Assembly (NCBI RefSeq): GCF_011050415.1
Contig: NZ_DRFS01000006.1
Coordinates: 181,539-245,538 of the forward strand
Origin: Halomonas sp.
GTDB taxonomy: Bacteria; Pseudomonadota; Gammaproteobacteria; Pseudomonadales; Halomonadaceae
Direction of reading: 5' to 3'
DNA length: 64,000 bases
Shown: piece by piece, positions 25,816 through 34,858 of the stretch
How positions within the stretch are numbered: position 1 is the stretch's first letter
Layout: every line of letters starts with the position of its first letter
Notes under the pieces: generated by a model
Database searches by the model: none
What the model saw: the letters and a program-made list of their open reading frames with translations, nothing else
Told to the model about the DNA's origin: nothing
Made by a program: the position numbers and the translations under genes

Positions 25816-26934
25816 TTATGCAGGATCGTTACGCTGCTCTTCTACATCCCGCTTTACTGACGCTAATCCCTGCGCAGAGATATCACCCTGCGAATAGGCA
25901 TGCTCGGCAATTAATACGCTATCAGCAGCAAGCACCAAGTCGCACTGGGTGCCCACTAACTCATCGCGCAAACGCTGAATGGCCTGCTCACGCTTAGGGT
26001 CTTTATCTACACGACGGATATAGATGGCTTTAATACGATCCGGATAGGCTTTTACGATTTCGATATACACTTCAGGGTCGTGTTGCCCACTATCACCAAT
26101 CAAAATACATGGCAAATCGTCATAAAGAGTCAGCATGCGGTCGATCAATTCACGCTTATGCTCTTCTGCCTTGCGCGGCCAGGGACGACGCCACGAGATT
26201 CCCCACTCGCGTAAAAACAGAATAGGGCCGACGGGTATACGGTTAATTTGAAAAAAGGTTTCAAGCATTTCATAAATGGCCCACGGTGCCCGTGAAACAT
26301 ACAGAATGGGCCGCTCGGCACGTTCGCTAACGCCGCGATGAAGTGCCTGGTAAAGCGACGCTACACCAGGGAAGGCAGTGCGGCGATGGGGCTTTTTAAC
26401 AAACAAGCGGTAAAGCATTTTGAGCTTTTCCGCCACGCCGGTGAACATTACCGTGTCGTCAATATCGCTAATGATCAGTAAATCAGCCTCTGGAGGCGGC
26501 ACGTAAACCTCTACGTGGGTTCGCACCGGGGTTTGGCCGGGACAGTGCACCATAATATCAGCACGATGCCACGAAACATCAATGGGCAGCGCATGACTGA
26601 TCGGCAAGTGCACATCGAAATAGCCATAGCGATCGGTGCCCACGCACAGCTGGTTTTCGCCAAGATGAATTTCTACCTGCGCGTTGGCCAGGCCTCGACG
26701 GAAAATGCGCCGTGTCACATCTGCGGTATCTCGCAGCATGCCATGGCGAGGAATAGCACGACCTAGCGCGGCTTGACGAAAAACCCGCCCCATAACGAAA
26801 ACTTCTTTCTGGGAGCCATAGCCGCGGTAAGGATGGACGACCATCCCCCCACGGCTACTGTCGCCTTTAATCGGTTTGGCAACAACATGGACAAGCCTTT
26901 TGACAAAACTTGCCCACTCACGCAATAGACTCAT
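25816..26934 (-). CDS. App1-type phosphatase (DUF2183)
   Basis: This 372-residue protein has a DUF2183 phosphatase domain in its second half with LIISDIDDTVMFTG, the DxDxT HAD-like signature of yeast App1 phosphatidate phosphatase. PCILIGDSGQHDPE is the conserved downstream motif. The first half resembles a beta-sandwich domain. Bacterial members are assumed to act on lipid phosphate, without proof. The track TTG start was replaced by the ATG at 26934, which overlaps the stop codon of the DJ-1 gene by one base (TGATG), so the two are translationally coupled. Confidence 0.82.
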   Translation of the reverse strand: MSLLREWASFVKRLVHVVAKPIKGDSSRGGMVVHPYRGYGSQKEVFVMGRVFRQAALGRAIPRHGMLRDTADVTRRIFRRGLANAQVEIHLGENQLCVGTDRYGYFDVHLPISHALPIDVSWHRADIMVHCPGQTPVRTHVEVYVPPPEADLLIISDIDDTVMFTGVAEKLKMLYRLFVKKPHRRTAFPGVASLYQALHRGVSERAERPILYVSRAPWAIYEMLETFFQINRIPVGPILFLREWGISWRRPWPRKAEEHKRELIDRMLTLYDDLPCILIGDSGQHDPEVYIEIVKAYPDRIKAIYIRRVDKDPKREQAIQRLRDELVGTQCDLVLAADSVLIAEHAYSQGDISAQGLASVKRDVEEQRNDPA

Positions 26935-27500
26935 CAAGCGTGTTGTCCGGAGTGACGCCCTTCCTGAAGCTCTTCGAGTAACTTGGCGTTAAAAGCATCC
27001 AAGTCTTTCGGTGTGCGGCTGGTAACAAGGCCACTATCAACAACGACAGGCTCATCTACCCACTCAGCACCGGCGTTGCGAAGATCTTGCTCAACGCTGG
27101 GCACAGACGTCATACGACGACCCTCAACCACACCTGCATTAATTAAAATCCAAGGCGCATGGCAAATAGCCGCGACTGGCTTGCCAGCCTCGAAAAATGC
27201 CTTAACGAAACTTAAGGCCTCATGATTAGTCCGTAACTCATCAGGATTAAACAAACCACCTGGCAGTACTAATGCGTGGTAGTCAGAAGAGTTCGCCTCA
27301 GCAAGGGCCTTGTCGGACTCGTAGGTATCGCCCCACTCGGTTTCTGCCCACGCACGAATACCGTTTCCATCAGGAGTCACCACGTGAACATCGACGCCCT
27401 CTTTTTGAAGGGCAGCCCGCGGCACACTAAGCTCTGACTCTTCAAAACCATCGGCGGCTAAAATGGCCACTCGTTTACCGTTTAGTGCTTGTTTCATCAT
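26934..27500 (-). CDS. DJ-1/PfpI family protein
   Basis: This 188-residue protein belongs to the DJ-1/PfpI superfamily, of the YhbO/YraA branch often linked to stress protection, deglycase or glyoxalase-like activity. The nucleophile elbow reads AICHAPW, with the reactive Cys, and the acidic residue is in DGFEESEL. Two in-frame ATGs (27500, 27497) follow AGGAG; the second has the more usual spacing. It is coupled by a one-base overlap to the App1-type gene. Whether it has protease or deglycase activity is unsettled for the family. Confidence 0.88.
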   Translation of the reverse strand: MMKQALNGKRVAILAADGFEESELSVPRAALQKEGVDVHVVTPDGNGIRAWAETEWGDTYESDKALAEANSSDYHALVLPGGLFNPDELRTNHEALSFVKAFFEAGKPVAAICHAPWILINAGVVEGRRMTSVPSVEQDLRNAGAEWVDEPVVVDSGLVTSRTPKDLDAFNAKLLEELQEGRHSGQHA

Positions 27501-27613
27501 GCTCTCCTTTTCGTGATGATTTGCGTTTGTAACGCTCCACTAGTGTGGCGCATACAGCAACAGCGTCAAGCTATCCTGCTAACGAATGTGGTTATCCAAT
27601 CGACTATAAGCAC

Positions 27614-28504
27614 CTAGGCATTATAGATAACCTTGCCTAGCTCGCTTATATCATAACCACCCAATGCTTCTGCTCGATGTATAAAGCGCGCCTGAAGAGT
27701 GAATGCGAATAGCCGTTGGACAGCAGGTTCGAAGTAGTTGCGCCGCTGCATGATTAAATCAAATGGCTCTTCGCATAAAGGAATAAACCCCAACTGCTGT
27801 CTATGGGCAGCGGCTTCTACACCTAATCCAACATCGGCCTCACCTTGGCAAATACTAAGCGCCAAATCGTCTTCACTAAGCGAGGGATGAGATGTCCAAT
27901 CTATTGCCGAGCTATCAATTCCGGCTTGCTCAAGCAAATAGTTAAGTAATTTTGCAGCCCCTGCATCCGGCTGGCGGTGAGCTACACGCACATTAGATTG
28001 TTGCAAATCTTTGAGCGCATTAATTTTCAATGGATTATCAGCACGAACCAATAAGCCTTGGCGACGTTTGGCCCAACGCACTATAAGGAGGTCACGCATG
28101 CCGCTGAGTCCTAACACGCTGGGTTCATTATAACGCTGAGTAGCGGCATCTAGCAGGTGAATGCCTGCTAACATTGCTTTGCCATCGAGTAAGCGTCTAA
28201 CACCATCACCACTACCTTGACAGAGCGTAGCCAAATCAGAGCCGCTTTCCCTAATTGACCACTCTAGCAGTGGGTCTTGGCTGCCCGCGACCACCAAAGG
28301 CACCGATAAACGCTGGACTTGATCACCTTCCAAGTGACTCAGTACCCATAAATCAATTTGCTGGAGAGGAAACAACAGCTTTCCGGTTACCCGGCTACAC
28401 GGGATCTGGCCTTGGCTGACCAAATCATACACTTTGCGTTCTTTAAGCCGCAGGTAGGTAGCAACTTCTGCAGTGGTTAAATAAGCATGGGTGCTGGTGA
28501 CCAT
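27614..28504 (-). CDS. One-component regulator: excisionase-type HTH plus periplasmic-binding-like domain
   Basis: This 296-residue protein starts with an excisionase/MerR-like helix-turn-helix (TTAEVATYLRLKERKVYDLV) of about 60 residues. A PBP-like sensor domain (about 80-290) follows, of the sort found in molybdate/tungstate-responsive regulators. It is divergent from the tungstate importer operon; the gap of 142 bases carries three CTGCAT repeats that could be its operator. I infer that it senses tungstate (or molybdate) and controls tupBCA. The arrangement HTH plus a solute-binding fold differs from ModE, which uses TOBE domains. The ligand is inferred from location only. Confidence 0.78.
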   Translation of the reverse strand: MVTSTHAYLTTAEVATYLRLKERKVYDLVSQGQIPCSRVTGKLLFPLQQIDLWVLSHLEGDQVQRLSVPLVVAGSQDPLLEWSIRESGSDLATLCQGSGDGVRRLLDGKAMLAGIHLLDAATQRYNEPSVLGLSGMRDLLIVRWAKRRQGLLVRADNPLKINALKDLQQSNVRVAHRQPDAGAAKLLNYLLEQAGIDSSAIDWTSHPSLSEDDLALSICQGEADVGLGVEAAAHRQQLGFIPLCEEPFDLIMQRRNYFEPAVQRLFAFTLQARFIHRAEALGGYDISELGKVIYNA

Positions 28505-28552
28505 AATGTTGTCCTAGGTTTAACTGTATACAGAGATGCTCAACCGATTTTA

Positions 28553-28583
28553 CTGCATATAGCTGCATGCATTTCAGCTGCAT
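28553..28583. promoter_or_regulatory. Candidate operator for tungstate regulator
   Basis: Three CTGCAT hexamers at 28553, 28563 and 28578 (spacings 10 and 15) lie within TGCATATAGCTGCATGCA and a following AGCTGCATG. They are on the same side or half-turn offset of the helix and sit in the divergent gap between the regulator and tupB. This is the arrangement expected for a repressor or activator of both genes. No -35/-10 pair stands out. Binding is inferred. Confidence 0.45.
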
Positions 28584-28646
28584 GTGCAATCAGTTAGATT
28601 CCAGTACATCATGCCAAACTCAACATAATAATGATGTAGCCGCTTA

Positions 28647-29351
28647 ATGCCGATTAATGACAATGCCTTTAGCACCGCCCTTTCCTTGATCCTGAGCATG
28701 GACAGTGCACTAATCTCAATTGTGATGCTGTCGCTTCAGGTATCGCTAATGGCGGTATTGATTGCCAGCCTATTAGCACTGCCGTTAGGCGCCGCTCTCG
28801 CCCTTTGGCATTTTCCCGGCCGTAATGCGGTCATTGTTGCGCTTAATGCACTGATGGGTTTACCGCCGGTCGTTGCCGGGCTATGCGTCTATTTACTACT
28901 TTCTCGTGCGGGGCCATTAGGTGAATGGGGATTGTTGTTTAGCCCCACCGCAATGGTCATCGCTCAAGTGATTTTGGTGCTGCCGATTATTGCCGCCCTT
29001 ACTCGCCAGCAGATTGAAGCTCTTCACAGCGAATATGCCGAGCAGCTGAACTCCTTGGGCCTGTCGCGTCAACGCATGATCCCAACACTACTCTGGGATG
29101 CACGCTTTGCATTATTAACCGTCATTTTGGCAGGCTTTGGCCGGGCCAGCGCGGAAGTAGGGGCGGTAATGATTGTAGGCGGCAATATCGATGGCGTAAC
29201 ACGAGTGATGACGACCAGCATTGTGCTTGAAACCAGCAAAGGCAACCTGCCAATGGCACTCGGTTTAGGGATTATTTTGCTCGCTTTGGTCACCATGATT
29301 AATGCCATTGCCCACATGATCGGCGAAACGGCAAAGAGGCGGCTGGGATGA
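28647..29351 (+). CDS. tupB: Tungstate ABC transporter permease
   Basis: This 234-residue inner-membrane protein has about five or six hydrophobic helices. The EAA-like cytoplasmic loop AEQLNSLGLSRQRMIPTLLWD contacts the ATPase. GRASAEVGAVMIVGGNI is typical of the TupB/ModB-type permeases. The start is uncertain because no strong ribosome-binding site precedes 28647; an internal ATG at 28698 is the alternative. The gene overlaps tupC by ATGA. Tungstate specificity comes from the TupA downstream and is a family inference. Confidence 0.87.
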   Translation: MPINDNAFSTALSLILSMDSALISIVMLSLQVSLMAVLIASLLALPLGAALALWHFPGRNAVIVALNALMGLPPVVAGLCVYLLLSRAGPLGEWGLLFSPTAMVIAQVILVLPIIAALTRQQIEALHSEYAEQLNSLGLSRQRMIPTLLWDARFALLTVILAGFGRASAEVGAVMIVGGNIDGVTRVMTTSIVLETSKGNLPMALGLGIILLALVTMINAIAHMIGETAKRRLG

Positions 29352-30079
29352 ATGCACATCATATCCCCCCTGTAACAACCCTTGAGCTAGATAGCGTAGG
29401 CTTTATTCACCGCGACCAAACACTGCTCAAACCCACTTCGCTGCGCTTAGCAGGCTGCCAGCGAACGCTCATTATGGGACCTAACGGGGCTGGCAAAAGT
29501 CTGTTAATGCGGTTGGCTCATGGCTTATTAACACCCACTAGCGGCAAAGTTCGTTGGCAAGGCGAGCAACCTGCACAGGCCATGGTATTTCAACGCCCCG
29601 TGCTATTACGCCGTTCCGCCCTGGACAATCTCACCTATGTACTAGCGATCATCAAAACGCCTCGGCCAGAACTTAAGCTATTAGCGCGAAAAGCGCAGGC
29701 AATGAGTGCGCTTGAGAAGTTTGGTTTGACTCATTTAGCTAAACGTCCCGCACGAGTGCTGTCAGGAGGCGAACAGCAGCGTTTAGCGCTAGCCAGGGCT
29801 TGGCTGCTCAATCCACGAGTGCTGTTTTTAGACGAGCCTACTTCCGCACTAGACCCAGCCGCCATCAAAGCGGTTGAAGATGCTGTGCTTGAGTTTCATC
29901 ACAGCGGTACACGCATTGTCATGACCACCCACGACTTACACCAAGCGCGCCGCTTAGCCGATGACGTGCTGTTTATGCATAACGGTGAGCTGCTTGAGCA
30001 TACGCTCGCTAACGACTTTTTTACCGCGCCCACCTCTAGCGAGGCAGCCGCGTTTATTCGGGGTGAGCTGGTTTGGTAG
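29348..30079 (+). CDS. tupC: Tungstate ABC transporter ATP-binding protein
   Basis: This 243-residue ATPase has Walker A MGPNGAGKS, signature LSGGEQQRLALARAW, Walker B VLFLDEPTSALD and H-loop MTTHD. It lacks the C-terminal TOBE domain of ModC, which fits the TupC class. It overlaps tupB by ATGA. tupA follows after a 52-base gap with its own ribosome-binding site. Confidence 0.88.
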   Translation: MNAHHIPPVTTLELDSVGFIHRDQTLLKPTSLRLAGCQRTLIMGPNGAGKSLLMRLAHGLLTPTSGKVRWQGEQPAQAMVFQRPVLLRRSALDNLTYVLAIIKTPRPELKLLARKAQAMSALEKFGLTHLAKRPARVLSGGEQQRLALARAWLLNPRVLFLDEPTSALDPAAIKAVEDAVLEFHHSGTRIVMTTHDLHQARRLADDVLFMHNGELLEHTLANDFFTAPTSSEAAAFIRGELVW

Positions 30080-30131
30080 CCCTTGAACTGATGACGCCAG
30101 CACTAATCAACAACGATCTAGGAGCAACTTG

Positions 30132-30941
30132 ATGATGAAAACCACCGCATTTATCACTGCAGGCACATTAGCACTAGGCTGGAGCAGTACACTCATAGCG
30201 GCTGATGGCTACATTACACTGGCCTCTACCACCTCTACCGAAAATTCTGGCTTGTTTGGCGCTATTATCCCGGCATTTACCGAAGAGTCGGGAATCGAAG
30301 TACGCGTGGTGGCCGTGGGCACCGGCCAAGCATTTGAAATTGCTCGGCGCGGCGATGCCGACAGCCTGCTGGTACACGACACTGTTGGCGAAGAGCAGTT
30401 TGTGGCCGATGGCTACGCTACCCAGCGCCTTGATGTGATGTACAACGACTTTGTTATCGTTGGTCCGAGCGATGATCCTGCTGACATCAGCGAAAGCGAA
30501 ACGGTTTCCGATGCCATGCAACGCATTGCTGAGAGCGAATCGCCCTTCGCCTCACGGGGCGATGATAGCGGCACCCACCGTGCTGAACTGCGCTTATGGG
30601 AAGATGCTGGTGTTACGCCGCAGGGCGGGTGGTACCGCGAGCTGGGTAGCGGCATGGGCCCCACCCTAAATACCGCTGCGGGCATGAATGCCTATTCATT
30701 TACTGATCGTGCTACTTGGGTGGCGTTTGAAAATCCCCAGGATTTAAAGCTGCTGTTTGAAGGTGATGAAGCGCTGTTCAATCAGTACGGCAGCTTATTG
30801 CTCTCAGAAGAGCAGCATCCGCACTTAAAACATGCGCTCGCCGCGCAGTGGCACGAATGGCTAGTCTCTGAACAGGGCCAGCAGGCCATTGCTGATTTTG
30901 AGGTAGCCGGTGAGCAGCTGTTTTTTCCTAACGCTGAATAA
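30132..30941 (+). CDS. tupA: Tungstate-binding periplasmic protein
   Basis: This 269-residue protein has a signal peptide cut near AADGY and the binding loop STTSTENSGLF, matching the TTS-T-SGL oxyanion motif of TupA. YNDFVIVGP and RGDDSGTH are further family marks. It captures tungstate for the TupBC pump. The track start is a TTG at 30129; the ATG at 30132 is seven bases after AGGAG and is preferred. Tungsten is used in some formate and aldehyde oxidoreductases; no such enzyme is in this window. A terminator follows. Confidence 0.92.
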   Translation: MMKTTAFITAGTLALGWSSTLIAADGYITLASTTSTENSGLFGAIIPAFTEESGIEVRVVAVGTGQAFEIARRGDADSLLVHDTVGEEQFVADGYATQRLDVMYNDFVIVGPSDDPADISESETVSDAMQRIAESESPFASRGDDSGTHRAELRLWEDAGVTPQGGWYRELGSGMGPTLNTAAGMNAYSFTDRATWVAFENPQDLKLLFEGDEALFNQYGSLLLSEEQHPHLKHALAAQWHEWLVSEQGQQAIADFEVAGEQLFFPNAE

Positions 30942-30960
30942 TATTTGAACCTATCCAACG

Positions 30961-30996
30961 ACAACTGCCCGCTTTAAAAGCGGGCAGTTGTTTTAT
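30961..30996 (+). terminator. Rho-independent terminator after tupA
   Basis: ACAACTGCCCGCT pairs perfectly with AGCGGGCAGTTGT around a TTAAA loop, and TTTTATT follows. It ends the tupBCA transcript and separates it from the convergent cysN. On the minus strand no T-tract is present, so it mainly serves the + strand. Confidence 0.9.
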
Positions 30997-31050
30997 TATG
31001 CACAGTTGTTATACACAGCTTCAGTGAGCTTCTGCTTACAAAAATATTAT

Positions 31051-32493
31051 TTAGCGGTTAAATAGCCCGCTGATATCCTTGGCTTCCCAGTGGGGAAAAT
31101 GCTTGCGCACCAGCGCATTCAGGTCACGCTCAAACGCCACCCAGTCGGTAGCGCTAGCAACGCTGCCCGGTACACTCGCCGTGCCACGAATCATCCCGGC
31201 ACCCACAGTCACGTTAGTTAGTCGATCCACAATAATAAAGCTGCCGGTACCCGGGCTGGTGCGGTAATCATCTACCGGAATCGCGGCGGTTAGCTCAACG
31301 TCGCAGCGGGCGATGGTGTTCAAGCCCAGGGAGTGAGTGGCATGTTTCTCCAGTGTATTGACGTCAATTTGGTAATCAATCGCGCTCACCTGTCCGGAAA
31401 GGTCCCGCGTCGCCAGCTTGAAATCGTAAAGCTTGCCTGGCGCTAACACCTCTTCATGCATCCAGACAATATCGGCTTTAAAGGTGTTGGAGAGCGGCAG
31501 TTCGCTATCCGCAGCCACCAGCCAATCACCGCGGGAGATATCGATCTCATCTTCCAAGGTGACCGTTATTGCCTGACCAGGGTAGGCGGCGGCTAGGTCG
31601 CCATCAAAGGTAACAATCCTAGCGACGTGTGATGTTTTACCCGATGGCAGTACTTTAACGGCTTGCCCCGGGCGCAACACGCCAGCGGCCAGTGTCCCGC
31701 AGTAACCGCGAAAATCGAGGTTCGGGCGGTTCACATACTGAACCGGCAAGCGCAGGTCGCTAAGGTTTTGGTCGCGACTTATTTCCACACTCTCGAGCAA
31801 CTCGATCAGTGTCTGCCCTTGATAACCCCCAGTAAAATACCACGGGGTTTGCTCACTGCGATTCACCACATTGTCGCCATTCAGTGCAGACATTGGCACA
31901 AAGCGAATATCTGGCGCTTGCAGATTAGTGGCAAAGGCGCGGTACTCTTCAACTATCTCGTTGTAGCGTTGCTCAGAGAAGTCCACCAAATCCATTTTAT
32001 TAACCGCAATTACTAGGTGTTGAATACCCAGCAGGTCGGCAATAAAACTGTGGCGACGGGTTTGGGTCTGCACACCGTAACGGGCGTCAATTAGGATAAT
32101 CGCCAGGCTAGCCGTTGAAGCCCCTGTCGCCATATTGCGGGTGTACTGCTCATGCCCAGGCGTATCAGCGATTATAAATTTGCGCTTATCGGTGGAGAAA
32201 AAGCGGTACGCCACATCGATGGTAATACCTTGCTCCCGCTCGGACTGAAGACCATCCACCAACAGCGCCAAATCAACGGTATCGCCGGTGGTGCCGCTGG
32301 TTTTGGAAGCCTGGGTGATGGCTGCCAACTGATCTTCAAAGATCATCTTCGAGTCGTGGAGCATGCGACCAATCAGCGTCGATTTGCCGTCATCGACGCT
32401 GCCGCAGGTAATAAAACGCAGCAGGTCTTTGTTTTCGTGCTCGTGCAGGTACTGCTCGATATTGTCGGCGATTAAATTGGATTGATGTGACAT
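31051..32493 (-). CDS. cysN: Sulfate adenylyltransferase subunit 1 (GTPase)
   Basis: This 480-residue GTPase drives ATP sulfurylase in sulfate assimilation. The G motifs are [18 protein letters not shown] and NKMDLVD. No APS kinase (CysC) is fused, and the length matches E. coli CysN (475). Its start overlaps the cysD stop by one base (TGATG). Together CysDN make adenylylsulfate from sulfate and ATP. The rest of the pathway (cysC, cysH, cysIJ) is not in the window. Confidence 0.95.
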   Translation of the reverse strand: MSHQSNLIADNIEQYLHEHENKDLLRFITCGSVDDGKSTLIGRMLHDSKMIFEDQLAAITQASKTSGTTGDTVDLALLVDGLQSEREQGITIDVAYRFFSTDKRKFIIADTPGHEQYTRNMATGASTASLAIILIDARYGVQTQTRRHSFIADLLGIQHLVIAVNKMDLVDFSEQRYNEIVEEYRAFATNLQAPDIRFVPMSALNGDNVVNRSEQTPWYFTGGYQGQTLIELLESVEISRDQNLSDLRLPVQYVNRPNLDFRGYCGTLAAGVLRPGQAVKVLPSGKTSHVARIVTFDGDLAAAYPGQAITVTLEDEIDISRGDWLVAADSELPLSNTFKADIVWMHEEVLAPGKLYDFKLATRDLSGQVSAIDYQIDVNTLEKHATHSLGLNTIARCDVELTAAIPVDDYRTSPGTGSFIIVDRLTNVTVGAGMIRGTASVPGSVASATDWVAFERDLNALVRKHFPHWEAKDISGLFNR

Positions 32494-33488
32494 CAGAAGT
32501 ACCCCTCGCGCTTTTTCTTCTCCATCGAACCAACCTGATCGCGATCAATGGCACGGCCACTGCGCTCACTGGTACGGGTCAGCAGCATCTCTTGAATAAT
32601 TTCCGGAAGCGTCGCCGCTTCAGATTCCACGGCGCCTGTGAGTGGATAGCAACCCAGCGTTCTAAACCGCACCGACTTCTGCTCAGGCACTTCACCAGGG
32701 GCTAACGGCATACGGTCGTCATCGACCATAATTTGCATACCGTCGCGTTCGACCACCGGCCGTTTGGCTGAGTAGTAAAGCGGCACAATGGGGATCGACT
32801 CTAAATAGATGTATTGCCAGATATCCAATTCGGTCCAATTCGACAGCGGGAACACGCGGATCGACTCGCCTTTATTAACCTTGGCGTTATACACGTTCCA
32901 CAGCTCGGGACGCTGATTTTTGGGGTCCCAACGGTGATATTTATCGCGAAAAGAGTAGACGCGCTCTTTGGCTCGGGAAGCTTCTTCATCGCGACGGGCG
33001 CCGCCAAAGGCCGCATCAAATCCATACTTATCCAGCGCTTGCTTGAGCGCTTGGGTTTTCATGATATCGGTGTACTTGGCGCTGCCGTGATCGAAGGGGT
33101 TGATATTAGCTGCCCGCCCCTCTTCGTTGGTATGCACGATCAACTCCATGCCTGCTTCCGACGCCATGCGGTTACGAAACTCGATCATCTCGCGGAACTT
33201 CCACGTGGTGTCCACATGCATCAGCGGAAATGGCGGCGTACCGGGATAAAAGGCTTTGCGCGCCAGATGCAGCATGACGGAGGAGTCTTTACCAATCGAG
33301 TACATCATTACCGGGTTGGCGAACTCGGCTGCGACTTCACGAATAATGTGAATAGACTCAGCTTCTAATTGCTTGAGGTGGGTCAGGCGCGCAGCATCGG
33401 GAGCAGCAATACTGGATTCCCGCTTCGACGGCGAAGAAGTTGACGCTGATGAAAGCGTCTCTGAAGAAACAGCGGACAATTGGGTCAT
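32493..33488 (-). CDS. cysD: Sulfate adenylyltransferase subunit 2
   Basis: This 331-residue catalytic subunit belongs to the PAPS reductase/PP-loop family. The PP-loop is in [30 protein letters not shown] lies near the C-terminus. E. coli CysD (302 residues) starts at the equivalent of [12 protein letters not shown], so this protein has about 30 extra N-terminal residues rich in Ser and Thr. The ATG at 33488 follows AAGGGG closely and no better internal start exists, so the extension seems real. cysN overlaps its stop. Confidence 0.95.
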   Translation of the reverse strand: MTQLSAVSSETLSSASTSSPSKRESSIAAPDAARLTHLKQLEAESIHIIREVAAEFANPVMMYSIGKDSSVMLHLARKAFYPGTPPFPLMHVDTTWKFREMIEFRNRMASEAGMELIVHTNEEGRAANINPFDHGSAKYTDIMKTQALKQALDKYGFDAAFGGARRDEEASRAKERVYSFRDKYHRWDPKNQRPELWNVYNAKVNKGESIRVFPLSNWTELDIWQYIYLESIPIVPLYYSAKRPVVERDGMQIMVDDDRMPLAPGEVPEQKSVRFRTLGCYPLTGAVESEAATLPEIIQEMLLTRTSERSGRAIDRDQVGSMEKKKREGYF

Positions 33489-33533
33489 GGCCCCTTACCT
33501 CACAAGAACAAGCTCGTCACACAAGAAGAGCAG

Positions 33534-33557
33534 TGTACGTTCTAAAAATGTACGTTC
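33534..33557. repeat. Direct repeat upstream of cysD
   Basis: TGTACGTTC occurs at 33534-33542 and again at 33549-33557, a period of 15 bases, in the cysD upstream region (minus-strand gene starting at 33488). Tandem sites at this spacing suggest a binding site for a regulator, possibly CysB or an unrelated factor. The 172-base gap also ends the cpdA operon, with no clear terminator. Confidence 0.4.
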
Positions 33558-33660
33558 GAATGAAGATAGGGTAACGCCGAGTCGATAATAACCCAAAAGA
33601 ATTAATAACTATCTTTTTATTCCTTTATCGCCTAACGAACTATTGATAGCGACAAAAAAG

Positions 33661-34410
33661 CTAAACAGCAATGCGCTCTATCCATGTCTGCCACTCGCTG
33701 CCAAGTAGCTCACTCCATTCTAAATCTACAATGCGATAACCAGGACGGGAGGCCTCATCAACAGCGAACTCCTCTGCATTGGGTAGAAACTGATCGGCCA
33801 TAGCAGGACAGCCATAAATATTCACCATTGCATCCCCCACGGCACGTCGCTCGGCGTAAGCTTGATGCGCATGACCAAAGAGAATGATCTTGACCTGAGG
33901 GTAGCCACTTAACAGCCGCCAAAAAGCATCGCGATCTTGAAGGCCAATGGCATCCATCCACACTGCACCAACGTCTACAGGCGGATGATGCATGGCAATT
34001 AGGGTAGGACGATCATCTTTTTCTAATTGAGCGGCCAAGTTAGCCAGTTGCTCGCTGCCTAGCTCGCCGTAAGGTTGACCCTCCACTCGGGTGTTGAGCA
34101 GCAGTAAACGCCAGGCATCAAGATCCACTTCATCTACGAAAACGCGCTCGGCTGTCATCAACGCAAGCTGATCGTGATTCCCTGGCAGCCAATACCATGG
34201 GCAAGATAACGACGCCATGGCTTGTACCGCTAAGGAATATGAAGCGGCGGATTCGTCTTGACTGATATCCCCAGTAAAGACCACCATATCGGGTTGTTCG
34301 GCATTAACAGCGCTTAGCACCTGTTGAAACTGCCGCCAGGGTACGCCAGCGCGGGAGCGCGCCTCGATATCAGCGTAGAGATGGGCGTCGGTAATCTGAA
34401 TGAGCCGCAT
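33661..34410 (-). CDS. cpdA: 3',5'-cyclic AMP phosphodiesterase
   Basis: This 249-residue calcineurin-like phosphoesterase is CpdA/Icc, which breaks down cAMP. The metal ligands are visible in order: TDAHL (DxH), FTGDIS, GNHDQ, MHHPP and FGHAHQ. It starts in a one-base overlap with yqiB (TAATG). The order nudF-yqiB-cpdA is the same as in E. coli, which supports the assignment. The N-terminus has no insert and the length is a little below E. coli CpdA (275). Confidence 0.92.
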   Translation of the reverse strand: MRLIQITDAHLYADIEARSRAGVPWRQFQQVLSAVNAEQPDMVVFTGDISQDESAASYSLAVQAMASLSCPWYWLPGNHDQLALMTAERVFVDEVDLDAWRLLLLNTRVEGQPYGELGSEQLANLAAQLEKDDRPTLIAMHHPPVDVGAVWMDAIGLQDRDAFWRLLSGYPQVKIILFGHAHQAYAERRAVGDAMVNIYGCPAMADQFLPNAEEFAVDEASRPGYRIVDLEWSELLGSEWQTWIERIAV

Positions 34411-34856
34411 TAAGGCATCTCCGGCACATCAACAGCGTGACCATAAGCAAGGCCATGCGCCAACCACTCACCTAAGAAGCGATTAAGCTGAAGTTTCTCA
34501 TCCGGCTGGTGCATCCGGGCATTAGGATATCGGTAGCGGCCATTGAAGTGGCGTTCGCGCTGGAAGTCGGTCACTTCCGCCATGCGCACATCATGATAAA
34601 GATGCACACGCATACGCGGCCCCTCCATCACGCTATCCAGTGGGCCACTCTGAGAGACATCTACCATGGTGGTGTAAGGCGCCTGCTCGTAGATATAGAG
34701 ATGCAAATCACCAAAATGCTGCTTATTGCCTTTCAGGGCAATATCACGGCGCTGGCCGGCCTCCATATCGCCCACCAGCCGCACCAAACGTAAATAGTTG
34801 GCGCTGCACTCCCCTTGGAGCGATTTTAAATCGGTGACATAGGCCATTCTCGCCAT
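34410..34856 (-). CDS. yqiB: DUF1249 protein
   Basis: This 148-residue protein is the DUF1249 family member YqiB, of unknown function. Conserved stretches are CSANYLRLVRL, DLHLYIYEQAPYTT and RVHLYHDVRMAEV. The track ORF runs 14 residues upstream into nudF; the ATG at 34856 is preceded by AAGGAG five bases earlier. The gene lies two bases after nudF and overlaps cpdA, the same order as in E. coli. Linkage to cAMP and ADP-ribose turnover is constant across gammaproteobacteria, but no role is proven. Confidence 0.88.
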   Translation of the reverse strand: MARMAYVTDLKSLQGECSANYLRLVRLVGDMEAGQRRDIALKGNKQHFGDLHLYIYEQAPYTTMVDVSQSGPLDSVMEGPRMRVHLYHDVRMAEVTDFQRERHFNGRYRYPNARMHQPDEKLQLNRFLGEWLAHGLAYGHAVDVPEMP

Positions 34857-34858
34857 GT

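Noticed and set aside
27541-27560. CCACTAGTGTGG palindrome between the DJ-1 gene and the tungstate regulator
   Set aside because: Short, imperfect and without promoter context; such palindromes are expected by chance in this length of sequence.
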